64,000 nt of DNA. Origin: Paragyromitra xinjiangensis (lineage: Eukaryota; Ascomycota; Pezizomycetes; Pezizales; Discinaceae). The notes below the pieces were generated by a model, which searched no databases, was not told where the DNA came from, and worked only from the letters and a program-made list of their open reading frames with translations. Where the stretch lies: assembly GCA_038503065.1 (NCBI GenBank), contig JBCAMK010000013.1, forward strand, positions 682,001 through 746,000. The letters are read 5' to 3'. Position 1 is the stretch's first letter. Every line of letters starts with the position of its first letter. The position numbers and the translations under genes were made by a program. This document shows positions 48,148 to 59,181 of this stretch, in pieces.

Positions 48148-51035
48148 ATGTTTGGGTCTAATCTCTTTAAGAACGACTCGATACTCAATCGAACCGGTGG
48201 AATACCATTCATCGGTACCTTCCGGGCCCTAGGCCACAAATATGAGACTGAAACTAACCAATTGGACAACGCTCCTGGGGAATCGGATTCCCTGGATAAA
48301 GACCATGAAATTAAAGATCCGAAGTTCAGGATAGCAAAAGCGCATTCTAAGATCCTGAGGGAGGTTGACCGTGGTGAACTCTCAGAAGCTGATCATGGCG
48401 CCCTCAGGCAAGAACATGGCGAGTTGCTCGAGGAGCGAGGGGCGTCAAATAAGACGCTGCTAGAACTCACGATAAACCTCCTAGATAAAGGACCAGATTT
48501 TGAACGGAAATTCGGAGCACGTTGTAGGTTGATTAAGTGGTTATTGAAAATGGAGCCTCAGCAAAACCTCTTTTTGAAAGAAGGCATCCTACTCAGCGCA
48601 ATAAGACTCAAGCAGAAGAATTTCGTGCTCTTTTTTCTCCAAGATTTCTGGTATCTAGCTTCGAAAACCCTTGAGAACAACAAAACTTGTTTGCATGGGG
48701 CTTTCGAAGAGCTGGTTGGGTGTGTTGAATTTTTGATACGGAAATCAGCCGACATCGTAACGGCTAAGGACAATAAAGGTAATACGTTGCTACATATTGC
48801 CGTAAAATTTCGGCAGGACTGGAGGGGCTCGATATCTCAAAAAGAAGTGGTAGAGCATTTAATAGAAGCTTCGGGGGATGCAGCATTGTTGCTACTCAAC
48901 AATGACAAACAATCAGCATACCAATACCACTTAGGGACCTTTCCACACGATTACAAGCCACCTCAAGGCCCAAAGGAAGCCGACACAATAGAGTTCCTCC
49001 TAAAGAACGCGTATATGCATCTGGAACGGCGTCAGACGATCAGGTGTCTCTATGGAGATCGCCAAGGCAAGTCAAAAATTCAAAAACTTAGAGACTCTAA
49101 AGTCCGCTTTGATCTTAACTTCCAATCTAGAACGCCAAATAGAGTTTGACCTCCACGAGCTTGATTTCCGAAAGCATCCTCTCGAAGACCTCGCCTCCTA
49201 TTTAGAGAAACTCGATGGCCACTTGAAGTTCGAAAGCATTCTAAGATACGTCGCTCTACTTACTCCTTCCAGAAAGCCAACTCATCCGACGCCACCTCTA
49301 CGGTTAAGAACTGAAACACCCTGGCAGAGATCATGTCATGCCAACTGGGCAAATTTGGGGCAGATTTTCGACTGGTTGCGCAACCATGGAGTCAGAAAAA
49401 TCATCGAGGTCATAGTAAATGATGATGAAGACATTCCTCATACCGATGAGATGATCGAAAATGCCCTTCAGCCATTCAGTGTTGAGAAACTCGACTGGAA
49501 GAAGACCGACCTCGACAGCGACACAATCTCAAAAGCGGCTCCAAACGTAAGGGAACTACGTTTATATTGTAGTGGAAATAGGGCTGTTCTGAAAAGCTGG
49601 TCAAGCGAGGATGGGTTGAACAAGTTGAGACATGTGAGCATCTGGTTCCACCCTCATCCAGTAATCACACACCCCATCCAAAAACATTCCTAACAAATAA
49701 ATCCCCATTTTTAGCTGGAAAAAGTTTATATATACATCCGTAAGGTATACCTAAAAAGACTCCTCTGCAGACACCGGGGTTGGGCTGACCAGGTCGGACC
49801 GAAGCGGCTGGAATCTACGGCAAGAACGAAAGAAAACTTGGATGGATTCAAGACCCGACTAAAAAAATTGTGCCCGCATATTAAAATATATTCGACAGTT
49901 GTCGACAACATTACGCACGAGAAAAACACAATATCCGAGGCTCAACCAACAAAATCAGAAAATCCGTAAGACTTATACCACTAGCTACAGGTTAGGACCC
50001 GTATTCTTGCTGATGAACAATCTGCAGGCACGACTGGCTAGAGTGTATGGGCCGTTTTTACAATTTTATCCAAAACGTCCCCGAGGAATTCGATTTCAGC
50101 CCCGAAAAGATAAGGGTAGCGGTAATTGATGACGGTGTGTATGGATTTAACGAAGACATCCAGGAGCACATCGCTTGTGGAGTATCTTTTTGCAGTTGGC
50201 CAGGATCTCAGGACAGCGTCAAGGCGTACTATCTTAATAACGATGCTCACGGGACACAGATGTCAAGCCTCATTTGTAGTATCTGCCCTCAAGTTAAGTT
50301 GTACATCGCAAGACTCGGCGAAACAGTGGGAGCCAAGGGTGAGAGACAAATCATAACAGAGTCTGCAGTCAAGGTGAGCTTCCCTCATATCAGTTCAGCC
50401 GTTGTCTACTAAAATCTCTTCAGGCAATCAGATGGGCTATCGCACAGGATGTCCACATCATATCCATGAGCTGGACTCTAGTAGACAATTTTAACGACCC
50501 ATGTCTAGAAGCCCTCAAGTCCGTGATCAAGGAAGCGCATGACCGAAATATTCTGATGTTCTCCTCCACAAGTGATCAGGGAAGTATTGATCAGAATAAG
50601 AAGGTCTATCCAGCCTGTTCCGGGTACGTTATTTCAATTGGTGCAGCCAAAAGGTACGGCGATAAATCAGATTGGGTTGGACCAAAGCAGGCGGAATATT
50701 TGTGCCCTGGGGAAGATGTGGCGGTGGAGAAAAACGTCTTAGCAAAGGGAAGTTCCATTGCAACAGCGTTAGCAGCTGGCCTGGCTGCTTTGATACTCCA
50801 CTGCGTCGATATTTACTGCGCAGATCCCGAGATTAAAACAAACAAGTTGGGCCTTCGCGAAACTATAACAAAGTTGGACGAAATAAAACAAGTTTTCAAT
50901 AATATGCAGGCTGGGGACAACAAGTACCTTCGAGTTTTCGATTTCTTTAGCCCCGAGTTCGGAAACTCAAATCTAGAATGGGGAGACAAAGGGCGAAAGG
51001 AGTTCGGAAAGTTGATCGCGAAGCTCTTTTTGTAA
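48148..51035 (+). CDS. Ankyrin-like/subtilase (peptidase S8) fusion protein
   Basis: Five exons, 48148-49066, 49131-49633, 49715-49965, 50028-50373 and 50424-51035, give 876 aa. The N-terminal half has ankyrin-like units (NTLLHIAVKF near residue 210, TCLHGAFEELVGCVEFLI), then RRQTIRCLYGDRQ and a middle domain with SILRYVALL, IFDWLRNHGVRKIIEVIV and APNVRELRLYCSGN. The C-terminal domain is a subtilase: Asp592 in VAVIDDGV, His632 in DAHGTQM and Ser784 in KGSSIATALAAG. The usual oxyanion Asn region reads SSTSDQG, with Asp at that place. There is no signal peptide, so it is intracellular. Fungal S8 domains of this sort occur as effector domains of NLR-like proteins. Intron 1 is GC-AG (GCAAGT...CTAG); GT alternatives break frame. 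The 5' end is less certain. Confidence 0.85.
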
Positions 51036-51763
51036 GCAAACCACCTGTAGAGAGTAATCGCCGGTTTTTCGACTGACTAACTGGCTCGAAGGAACGTTCG
51101 CCGATTGGAGGAAACTGACTGATAGCTTCATGGCTTGAAAAACTAGCAATTATTACCGAAGCTATTACAAAATGTCACTCGGACCAACTGGAAGGAAATG
51201 TTGACAGCTGGAAGGTTCTAATAACATGAGCTGGAGGTCACCGCTGTTGATTGTTAATTACTTTCTTACTCTCTTGTTACGAATAATTTTTCTTGGACTT
51301 GAGATTATTAGAGCTTTAGGGATCGCGTTAAAAATTTATCAGGTCTTCATAACTTCTATCTCTTCCCGGTCCAGATCTGCTTTCGGGTGAAGGATTCGAA
51401 CGCAAAAAGTCATAATGTGAAACGAGTTACTCTCTTATAATTAGGTAATGAACGAGTGGTGGAGCAAGATGAAAACACAAAGAGGAAATCTCTTGAGGTC
51501 AGTTTTACTCTTATTTCTATTTATTCCATTGAACCCAGGCAGCCTCCCCCCAGCTATAATCTCCTCAGCATACATGTGCATGTACAGTCGAGTGTTATGT
51601 ACCCAGCCAAAGACAATTATAAAAAAATTCAAGCCAAGTAAGAATCCGAGTGATTTTCCCACTGGACACATTCTCCACAAACCCCAAGAACTAGAGAACT
51701 AGAGCACTAAAACCCTTCGTTCAGTTTTCGGTGTGGCAATTGCAATCGCAAAACCGCGACTTA
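51036..51763. other. Convergent 3' region, subtilase and TPR genes
   Basis: Nothing recognised. Overlapping frames of 61-84 codons on both strands near 51441-51702 look spurious. A sequence resembling a tRNA B box on the minus strand near 51390 lacks a matching T stem. Confidence 0.45.
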
Positions 51764-52555
51764 TCACCCTCTACCCAACACAACAAGCTCCTTCGTTTGC
51801 TTAAGAGCTTCCAGTTTTTCCGCCTCCTCTATCCATCCCAAGTTTCGGTATCTCGATGCCAAGTTCGCCATTCTCGTTAGGGTCTCTGGATCGTCCTCCC
51901 CAAGACTCCGTTTTGATATTTCCAGAACCTGTAGTTCTAACTGTTCTGCTCTTTCTGACCGTCCCTGGCGCCAGTATATTGACGCTAAGTTCGTCGCCGC
52001 CGCCAAGGCATCCGGATGATTCCCCTCAAGAATTCTATCTTTTTTCTCCAAAACCTGCGCATCCAGCTCTTTCGCCTCCTCTGACCGTATCTGGTCCCAG
52101 TACGTCGATGCCAAATTCGCTATCCTCGCCAAAACTTTTGGATGATCGGCCCCAAAAACCCTCTTTGTTTTCTCCAGAACTTGCACTTCCAGCTTCTCTA
52201 CTTCGCTTAATAGTCCATCACCCCGGTACGTCGATGCCAATTCTGTCATCCTATTCAAAGTTTCCGGATGGTCCTCTCCAAGACTCCTCCTCGATATCCC
52301 CAGAATCTGCGCCTCTAGCTCCATTGTCTCCTTCCACCGCCCCTGATTCAAATATATCGATGCCAATCTCTCCATGCTCGCCAAGGTTTTGGGGTCCTCC
52401 TCCCCAAGAGTCCGCTTCAGTTCCTCCAAAGCTTGTACTTCTAGCTTTTCTTCCTCTTCATATCGCTCCTCACTCCCACATATCGACGCTGGTCGCTCTG
52501 TGTTGGGTTGTATACTCGTACTATCCTCGTTCTGGGCATGTAAGGGACTCTCCAT
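51764..52555 (-). CDS. TPR-only protein (kinesin-light-chain-type repeats)
   Basis: Single exon, 263 aa. After a short N-terminal lead (about 35 residues) it holds five full TPRs and a partial sixth of the LASxYxxQGRxxEAExLE..VLxxxKRxLGEDHPxTL type. The end (EEAEKLEALKQTKELVVLGR) resembles the end of the large NLR 8 kb away (GEAEKLKELKSMKELATLNR), so the two genes are probably related by duplication. The repeats here have diverged, unlike those of the NLR. No NTPase or effector domain is present. It might be a detached sensor domain, a decoy, or the relic of a deleted NLR; no P-loop was found upstream. Confidence 0.75.
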   Translation of the reverse strand: MESPLHAQNEDSTSIQPNTERPASICGSEERYEEEEKLEVQALEELKRTLGEEDPKTLASMERLASIYLNQGRWKETMELEAQILGISRRSLGEDHPETLNRMTELASTYRGDGLLSEVEKLEVQVLEKTKRVFGADHPKVLARIANLASTYWDQIRSEEAKELDAQVLEKKDRILEGNHPDALAAATNLASIYWRQGRSERAEQLELQVLEISKRSLGEDDPETLTRMANLASRYRNLGWIEEAEKLEALKQTKELVVLGRG

Positions 52556-53614
52556 AACCTATCTGAAGCTCAAGAAACGAGCGCAGAACTGACAGATGGG
52601 ATAAAGAGGATATAAATAATAGGACGGTTTAGGGGGTGGGTAGGGAAATGAAGTTCTTCACAAGAATCGATAGATCTATGTCGAGAAGTGGGGTACCATA
52701 TGGGTTTCATCAAAGTCATTCACCTCAGAAGGAACGAATGTCGATTGTGAAGTGAGGCTTAGACTTTAGGCAAAATCCCTCTAGTTACATACAACTCTTG
52801 TTAACCAAAAACAAACATTCCCTCATCTTTATAACTTTATAAGCCAACGAATTAAACAAGACAGGAAAATAGCAAAGAGTAGCGACTTCAAGTTAGAAAA
52901 TCAGAGCGTCAAAATTCTTGGGCGGGTTTTAGTGGCAGGGTCACAGTTTATCACTCGATTTTACCACACTTTCACCAGTACAAGAGAATTAGAAATAGCC
53001 CCTCCGGACTGAAACCCTCTCGGCAGGTAAAGAAGGGGGGGGAGGAAAGGGAAAAAAGTTCGTTCTGTATAACGGCTTCTGACCGGTACCAATAGGGATA
53101 GCTATCGCCAAGAAAGCTTACATGTACTCAAGTTCAAGCATCCTTGATCACTCCGTAACATAGCGCTAGCTAGAAAGCAGAGAACACGGGACCGACCACA
53201 AAAAAATGCACTCAGAAGATAAACCAACCACATTCTGATAACGATCAGTGCCGTTATATTACCTGCTTGGATTGTTCTCTAGTACAGACGAAAATCCTCT
53301 GCATACAGCCTCCACCAATAGGAGGGCCTGTATTATAGTTCTCTGCGGCAGGGAGCACAATCTTGTCCTCTCTATGTGGGAATGCTAATAAGGCCTAGCA
53401 ACCCTCAATAAAGTATCGAACGTTACAAGGAGGATAAGATACCTATCAGAAGACAATAACTTCAAACTTCTAGTCTCATTACTACACAGAGCTTCCTACC
53501 AGCGAGAATATACGCATGTACTCTACAGGGTATTAGGTGTTAAGGATAACACAGCAGAAAAAAGGCATCACAAATAACCAGTCAGATACGCCACCTCCCA
53601 CCTCGCCAATCACA
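52556..53614. other. Intergenic right of the accessory island
   Basis: No credible gene. A G-rich run lies near 53034-53045. The region ends at the 3' end of the DUF1295 gene. Confidence 0.45.
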
Positions 53615-54734
53615 TCAAAGATCCCCTCTCAACGTTTGATCATCTCTATCATCCCCAGGGTGAACCGTCGAGTCCTTTATCGGATCAAAAACGTACATAG
53701 AAAACTAAACCACACCAAGTAAGCAACAACCCATCATAAGCAAGAAACCAACTCAAAAGACACCAACCTCAAGCCCAACCGTCCTCTTAACTAGCACCGG
53801 CAACCCCTCCCACACCCTCCTCGGCATCAGCACCAAAATACTCGTCCTCTTCAAATACACCTGATACTCCTCCCAACCTTCCCCTTTCTCGTATCTCCTC
53901 CTCGCAGTTGGCTTCTCCTGCAGCGGCAACCCACTTAAGAATAACAACAACCCTGTCAAAAAGAACGGACCCACAATACTCGCAATCTGTGCTGCTAGAT
54001 CACCCCCGCTAACATTCCTCCCATGTGTTGACGCTGAAATCGTCACCAACCAGATCCCAAAATGTAGCATGATCTCACCGAAATAGTTCGGGTGTCGTGA
54101 CCACCGCCAGAGGCCGGATCGCATGAAAAGAGATTTATCGCCCGCACCAGGGCCCGAGCGGAAAGCATACTTTTGGTAGTCAGAGACCGACTCAATGAGG
54201 AGACCTACAGCGAAGAGGATAGTGCCGAGGATGTCGCCGGCGGTACCGAAATGGGGAGCGGGAGAATGACGCGTGATGTTTGGGGAGTTGAGAATTGTGA
54301 CGGGTAAGGAGACGGTCCATACCCAGAGCATTTGGAAGATCCAGAATCCTAGGAATTTGAAGAAGTGGTCGCGCATCTTGTCGAAACGGTCGTCTTTACC
54401 GGTTTTGAGGATACGGAAGAGGAGGAAGCCAGAAAGACGGGTGCCCCAAAGCATGAGGAATATGGAAGCTACTATGTTCTGATATGATATTAGCTTTTTG
54501 GGCAAACATTGGCTTCGTCGAGATGAGGTGCGACGCTAGACATACTCTAGCATCGTGGACTCCACTGAACGAAAGTGTAATGATCGCAAGAACCACAAAG
54601 TTGGTACCGCCAGCAAAATCCGTGAGCTTGTCGAATTTAAGCGAGAACGCAATCGCAAAGAAAAACAGTTGATATGCGATCGTAATTAGGAGTGTTATCG
54701 TCAAATAGTAGTTATCGAGCACCAAAACCGTCAT
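53615..54734 (-). CDS. DUF1295 membrane protein (steroid 5-alpha-reductase-like fold)
   Basis: Three exons on the complement: 54546-54734, 53768-54478 and 53615-53704, giving 329 aa. It is a multi-pass membrane protein with the family motif LWRWSRHPNYFGEIMLHFGI, in which the Arg-His-Pro-Asn block is shared with sterol reductases and isoprenylcysteine methyltransferases. Helices include TITLLITIAYQLFFFAIAF, FLMLWGTRLSGFLLFRIL and FFLTGLLLFLSGLPL. The exact reaction is unknown. The middle exon alone would stop after GLEVGVF; splicing the donor GTTGGT (53767) to 53704 gives FSMYVFDP, the conserved family ending. The last exon then adds a charged tail. Intron phases are zero in both cases. Confidence 0.88.
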
Positions 54735-55928
54735 GTTTATGTTTTCACGAATTTAACTTCACAAAACTCCAGTGTGATTAAAAGCGCGAGAGAACCCCTA
54801 TGAGAAGGACATCTTGAGGAGGTTTAGTACCGTACACACGCGCCTAGATTCTCGAGAATTGTGAAACATGCTGCATTTGGATTGTTGTGATGCCCTTTGT
54901 GATGTTGATTCATTCTTGATGATGCCGTCATTGACTCAGGGGCCCAGATCGACGCTTACCGGAACTACCAGGGGCAGATATCCATATTTAAAATTGCTGT
55001 TTCGAGTTATGGTTCGTGAGGAATTGGGCAAGAATATAGCTAGAGTACATAAAGTAGAACTGCAGCGTACCTGCCACAGACAAATCGCGAAGTTCCAAGC
55101 AAGTCAAGAGGAAACAACCTTTCTAATCGCCAAGAACCGCGAACCAGATTAGATCAAGACCCTGTTCCCCCACAATGATGTCCGACTCCGAGGCCCTCGG
55201 GTCTGCATCGATCATTTGAAACTTACTAATTCGGGCTGGAGTAACATCTTGGATTTAGAACATTATCCGTCGCCCTGAACAATGTTCATACGGGTTAACG
55301 TGGCCAGAAGAATATGATGATTACATTTTATAAACCTAACCCTAGACAGCCCTGGAACGCAGCTGCCTGAAAAGTGGCATGTGTGGAATGTTCCGGTTTG
55401 CACGTGTAAACTACTAGAGCAGTAGGACTTGCGCCTACCTGCGGAACGCGGGGAAACTAGAGAAGGAGCCTCTTGTCTAAGTTGTCTTGTGAGTTCGCGA
55501 AAAGACGTGTCGCCTGCTTTCACATGCCAGACAGAAGCCAAGGATGGTTCACCCTCTTGGTTCTTCACATGAAGCTGGACCGGACGTCATGTGAAGCCAA
55601 AGAGAATGTGCGTCAGTAAGCCGCCGTTCCCTCCCATCTGATTGGCTGGCCCCAGCTTTCATCCCCACCAAGCGTTTGACAGAAACCTCGGCTGTACGAT
55701 ACCCCGAAGTAAGCATTGCCGCTAGCGAGCCGGTACAAAGTCTCAACAGCCCACATCTTCTACTTCCCACTCTACTCTCCTCTGTCCTCACTCTCCTCTG
55801 TATTCTCCTTGTCTCTTGATTATCGTCATCACGGGCATTCCTAATATTGAAGCTCTGCGATATTACATTCCTGAAGACTAGCTTGCTGTTGTTTCTCCCA
55901 TCGTTATCCACAAACATCCACCGAAATA
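54735..55928. promoter_or_regulatory. Divergent upstream region, DUF1295 gene and fumarate reductase gene
   Basis: 1.2 kb between two start codons. A CT-rich stretch near 55750-55810 precedes the fumarate reductase start. Frames of 94-122 codons on both strands overlap and show no family signal. Confidence 0.4.
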
Positions 55929-58143
55929 ATGTCTCCTCGAGTAATTGTTGTTGGAGGCGGTCGTAAGTTTTGCCTATGAATGAATAAGCTACAGTTCACA
56001 ACTTCTCTCATAACATATGGCTGATTCGCTTGCTACTTACGCAGTTTCTGGTCTCAGTGCCGCCCACACCTTGTATCTAGCTGGTGGGAATGTCCTTGTT
56101 CTCGATAAGCAAGGTACGCAGCTCTGAATTCCAATTACACCCATAAATCAAGTTTGCTGAACTGTGAAATCATAGGCTTCTTTGGCGGAAACTCCACCAA
56201 GGCCACTTCCGGTATCAACGGTGCTCTGACCCGTACCCAAATCGATGCCAAGATCCAAGATAGCGTCCAGCAGTTCTATGAAGATACCCTGAAATCTGCA
56301 CGTGACAAGGCGCGACCGGATCTTATCAAAGTTCTCACCTACAAATCTGCGGCAGCTGTCGAATGGCTGCAGGATGTGTTCGGCCTCGATCTCACTCTCG
56401 TCTCGCGTCTTGGGTATGTTCGCCCATTTTGCCACGCAATTAAAACACAGAAAGGCTGACATAACTCGCAGTGGACACTCGCAACCCCGTACACATCGTG
56501 GGCACGATGCCAAGTTCCCCGGTATGGCTATCACCTACGCTCTAATGCAGAGACTCGAGGAGCTCGCCGAGACGGAGCCTCACCGAGTAAAGATTATCAA
56601 GAAGGCTCGTGTTACCAAGATCAACCGCGAGGGCAATGTTGTTACCGGCCTCGACTTCGTCTTCGATGGCAAGACTTACACCGAGAACGGCCCGGTCGTT
56701 CTTGCGACTGGTGGATATGCTGCCGATTTCGACAGCCCAGATTCCCTTTTGAAGAAGCACCGTCCTGACGTTCTCGGACTTTCCTCCACCAATGGCACAC
56801 ACGCCACCGGCGACGGCCAGAAGATGGTTATGGAGCTTGGAGGCAATGGAATTGATATGGACAAGGTCCAGGTACACCCGACCGGTTTGGTCGACCCCAA
56901 GGATCCTAAATCCAAATGGAAGTTCTTAGCTGCCGAGGGTAAGAGTTTATCTCTATGCATATTGTAAATCGAGTAATACATGCTAACATTCAATCCCAGC
57001 TCTTCGTGGCGAGGGTGGTCTTCTCCTGAACGCTGACGGTAACCGATTCTGTGATGAGCTCGGCCATAGAGATTACGTCTCTGGTGAGATGTTTAAGAAC
57101 AAGTTCCCCATCAGGCTCATCTTGAACAGCAAGGCTTCCAAAGTCCTTGATTTCCACACCAGGCATTACTCTGGCCGTGGCCTCATGAAGAAAATTACTG
57201 GTGCCGAGTTGGCCAAAGAGATTGGCTGTGGACCGGAGCACCTGCAGAAAGTGTTTAAGCAGTACAACGAGATCGCTGCAGGCAAAGCAAAGGACCCTTA
57301 CGGAAAGAAATTTGTGAGTTGCCCCATACATCTTACCACAATGCACTTTTTCTCTAATATATATTTTAATAGTTCCACAATACTCCTTTCGATATCAACG
57401 ACGATTTCCATGTAGCCCTAATGGAACCTGTTGTCCACTTCACTATGGGTGGTGTTGAGATTGACGATAGGGCTCGTGTGCTTAACAAAGAGGGCAAGCC
57501 TTTTGAAGGTCTCTATGCTTGCGGTGAGATCGCCGGAGGTGTCCATGGTGCCAACCGTCTCGGCGGTTCGTCGCTTCTCGGATGTGTCGTTTATGGCCGA
57601 GTCGCTGGTGACTCCGCTTCCGAGTACCTCTTCCAGCAGGTCCTGTCAGGTTCCGCTGGCTCATCCACTGCAGCCGCTCGTTTGCACCAAATCTCACTTC
57701 ATATCGATCCCAATACTCCTGGTAAGGTCACAGTGGAATGGAACGGCGGCAAGGTTTCAGCACAAGGTTCTAGTGAGACCATTCCCGGCCAGACTTCGAC
57801 TCACAGTGTGCTCAAGGAAGGTGCCGAGGGTCAGGATCCTGGCAAGGTAGAAAAGCCTGCTTCGAAGAAGGAGTTCTCGATCCCGGAGAAAGAATTCACC
57901 ATGGAGGAGGTTGCCGCACATAACTCTAAAGACAACGTCTGGGTTGTTGTCAAGGGTGTTGTCATGGACGTGACCAACTTCCTGGAGGATCATCCCGGTG
58001 GTGTGCAGGCCGTCATGAACTTTGCGGGCCGAGACGCAACTGAGGAGTTCGCAATGCTGCACGATGACGAAGTCATTCCAAAATACGCTCCTTCAACCGT
58101 CATTGGGCGGATAAAGGGCGTCACTCCTAAGTTGGATCTTTAA
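55929..58143 (+). CDS. Soluble fumarate reductase (Osm1/Frd1 type) fused to cytochrome b5
   Basis: Six exons, 55929-55962, 56045-56113, 56176-56413, 56472-56938, 57000-57313 and 57373-58143, give 630 aa. It reduces fumarate to succinate with FAD, reoxidising flavin or NADH under low oxygen. The dinucleotide site VIVVGGGLSGLSAAHTL is formed across intron 1; others are FFGGNSTKATSGINGA, VVLATGGYA, VQVHPTGLVDP, ALRGEGGLLLN and YACGEIAGGVHGANRLGGSS. A cytochrome b5 domain covers about residues 548-628, with heme ligands His581 in DHPGG and His604 in MLHDDE. This fusion is known in many filamentous fungi and absent from yeast Osm1. No mitochondrial or secretory leader precedes the flavin motif, so it is likely cytosolic. 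All phases agree. Confidence 0.93.
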
Positions 58144-58524
58144 GTGCGATTATTAGAGATACATCCGTCGTTAGAAAGGTGATTTTATTGGAAACCGCGC
58201 TGGTGTGCTTTTTATGGTTAATGCGGTTGATGCCTTGTATAAATATTTGACTTTTTATTGGCTTTTTCTTGGATTTTTCTTATCTTTTGTGTTCTTTGGT
58301 AGCCAATGCGATTGATTCCACTACGTTTTGTGCCAAGAATCGTAAGATATGCGCGTGACTTCATGGTGAATCACTCGATGTTGAATGCTCACTACAAAAC
58401 ATTCTCTAGAGCCAAAGGGTTCATTAGAAGGTTGGATTGGTACAGAATCACGGTTCGCCCATCCAAGAGACTCATGCATCAACCGTGCCTGAGGGTACAA
58501 CACACCCAACTTTTGCCAACTCCC
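58144..58524. other. Short convergent intergenic region
   Basis: 3' flanks of the fumarate reductase gene and of the orphan on the other strand. Nothing recognised. Confidence 0.45.
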
Positions 58525-59181
58525 TCAGCTTCCCGCCAAGAGTCCCATAGCGCCCCCGTTTGTCCAGGTTCCATTCGCGACAGCAATCCTACCCGGGTCC
58601 TCGTGAATTATAACACCTATAAACTCGACAAATCGAATCTCAGGTGGAACCTCGAGGGCGAACCGACACTTTCTGAAAAGCCTTGCGACTTCCTCGATGT
58701 AGCAACCTATCTTCTCCTCTTCTGTCTGTAGCATTCCCACCTGGTGCTCACCCTGCACATACTTTCCATTTGTTTCCTCCACCTTCCCTAGCTGCTGTTT
58801 CTCACACCCTCCTCCGTCCCCATCTCCCTCTTCCTTCACAACATGCACCTCCTTTACTGCCACTACTTCCTTCTTCACCTTACCTTCATCTAATGCCTCC
58901 CTCCCCTCAACCAGTCCCTTCGCTGAATCAGCATCTTTAACAACATAAACACAAATCGTCGGCCCATTTTTCAAAGCAGTAGCCTTGTCAACACCTCGGG
59001 CAACACATTCAATCAATGTGAAGGTGACGTGATGTTTATGCAAGAAGAGGACGAGACGGTCGAAAAGGTCGCCGGTAAAGTATGGAAGGGGTGAGGTAGG
59101 GAGAGGGAAGGAGCGACGTGGTGGTGGGGTTGTCAGGATTTTGTAGGAGGGGTTGGGGATTATAGATGGAGGAGAGGGCAT
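58525..59181 (-). CDS. Hypothetical protein of 218 aa
   Basis: Single open frame starting MPSPPSIIPNPSYKILTTPP. I do not recognise it. A folded N-terminal part (DLFDRLVLFLHKHHVTFTLI, then GPTICVYVVKDADSAKGLVE) is followed by a charged low-complexity insert rich in Glu, Lys, Val and Gly. A second folded part follows (CYIEEVARLFRKCRFALEVP, FVEFIGVIIHEDPGRIAVAN). The Glu/Lys-rich insert and the alternating hydrophobic pattern argue for a real protein, but no motif gives a function. No signal peptide or membrane segment. Confidence 0.5.
   Translation of the reverse strand: MPSPPSIIPNPSYKILTTPPPRRSFPLPTSPLPYFTGDLFDRLVLFLHKHHVTFTLIECVARGVDKATALKNGPTICVYVVKDADSAKGLVEGREALDEGKVKKEVVAVKEVHVVKEEGDGDGGGCEKQQLGKVEETNGKYVQGEHQVGMLQTEEEKIGCYIEEVARLFRKCRFALEVPPEIRFVEFIGVIIHEDPGRIAVANGTWTNGGAMGLLAGS

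Noticed and set aside
51370..51410. Minus-strand sequence resembling a tRNA B box (GTTCGAATCC)
   Set aside because: The bases on each side do not form a T stem and no A box or acceptor stem was found.
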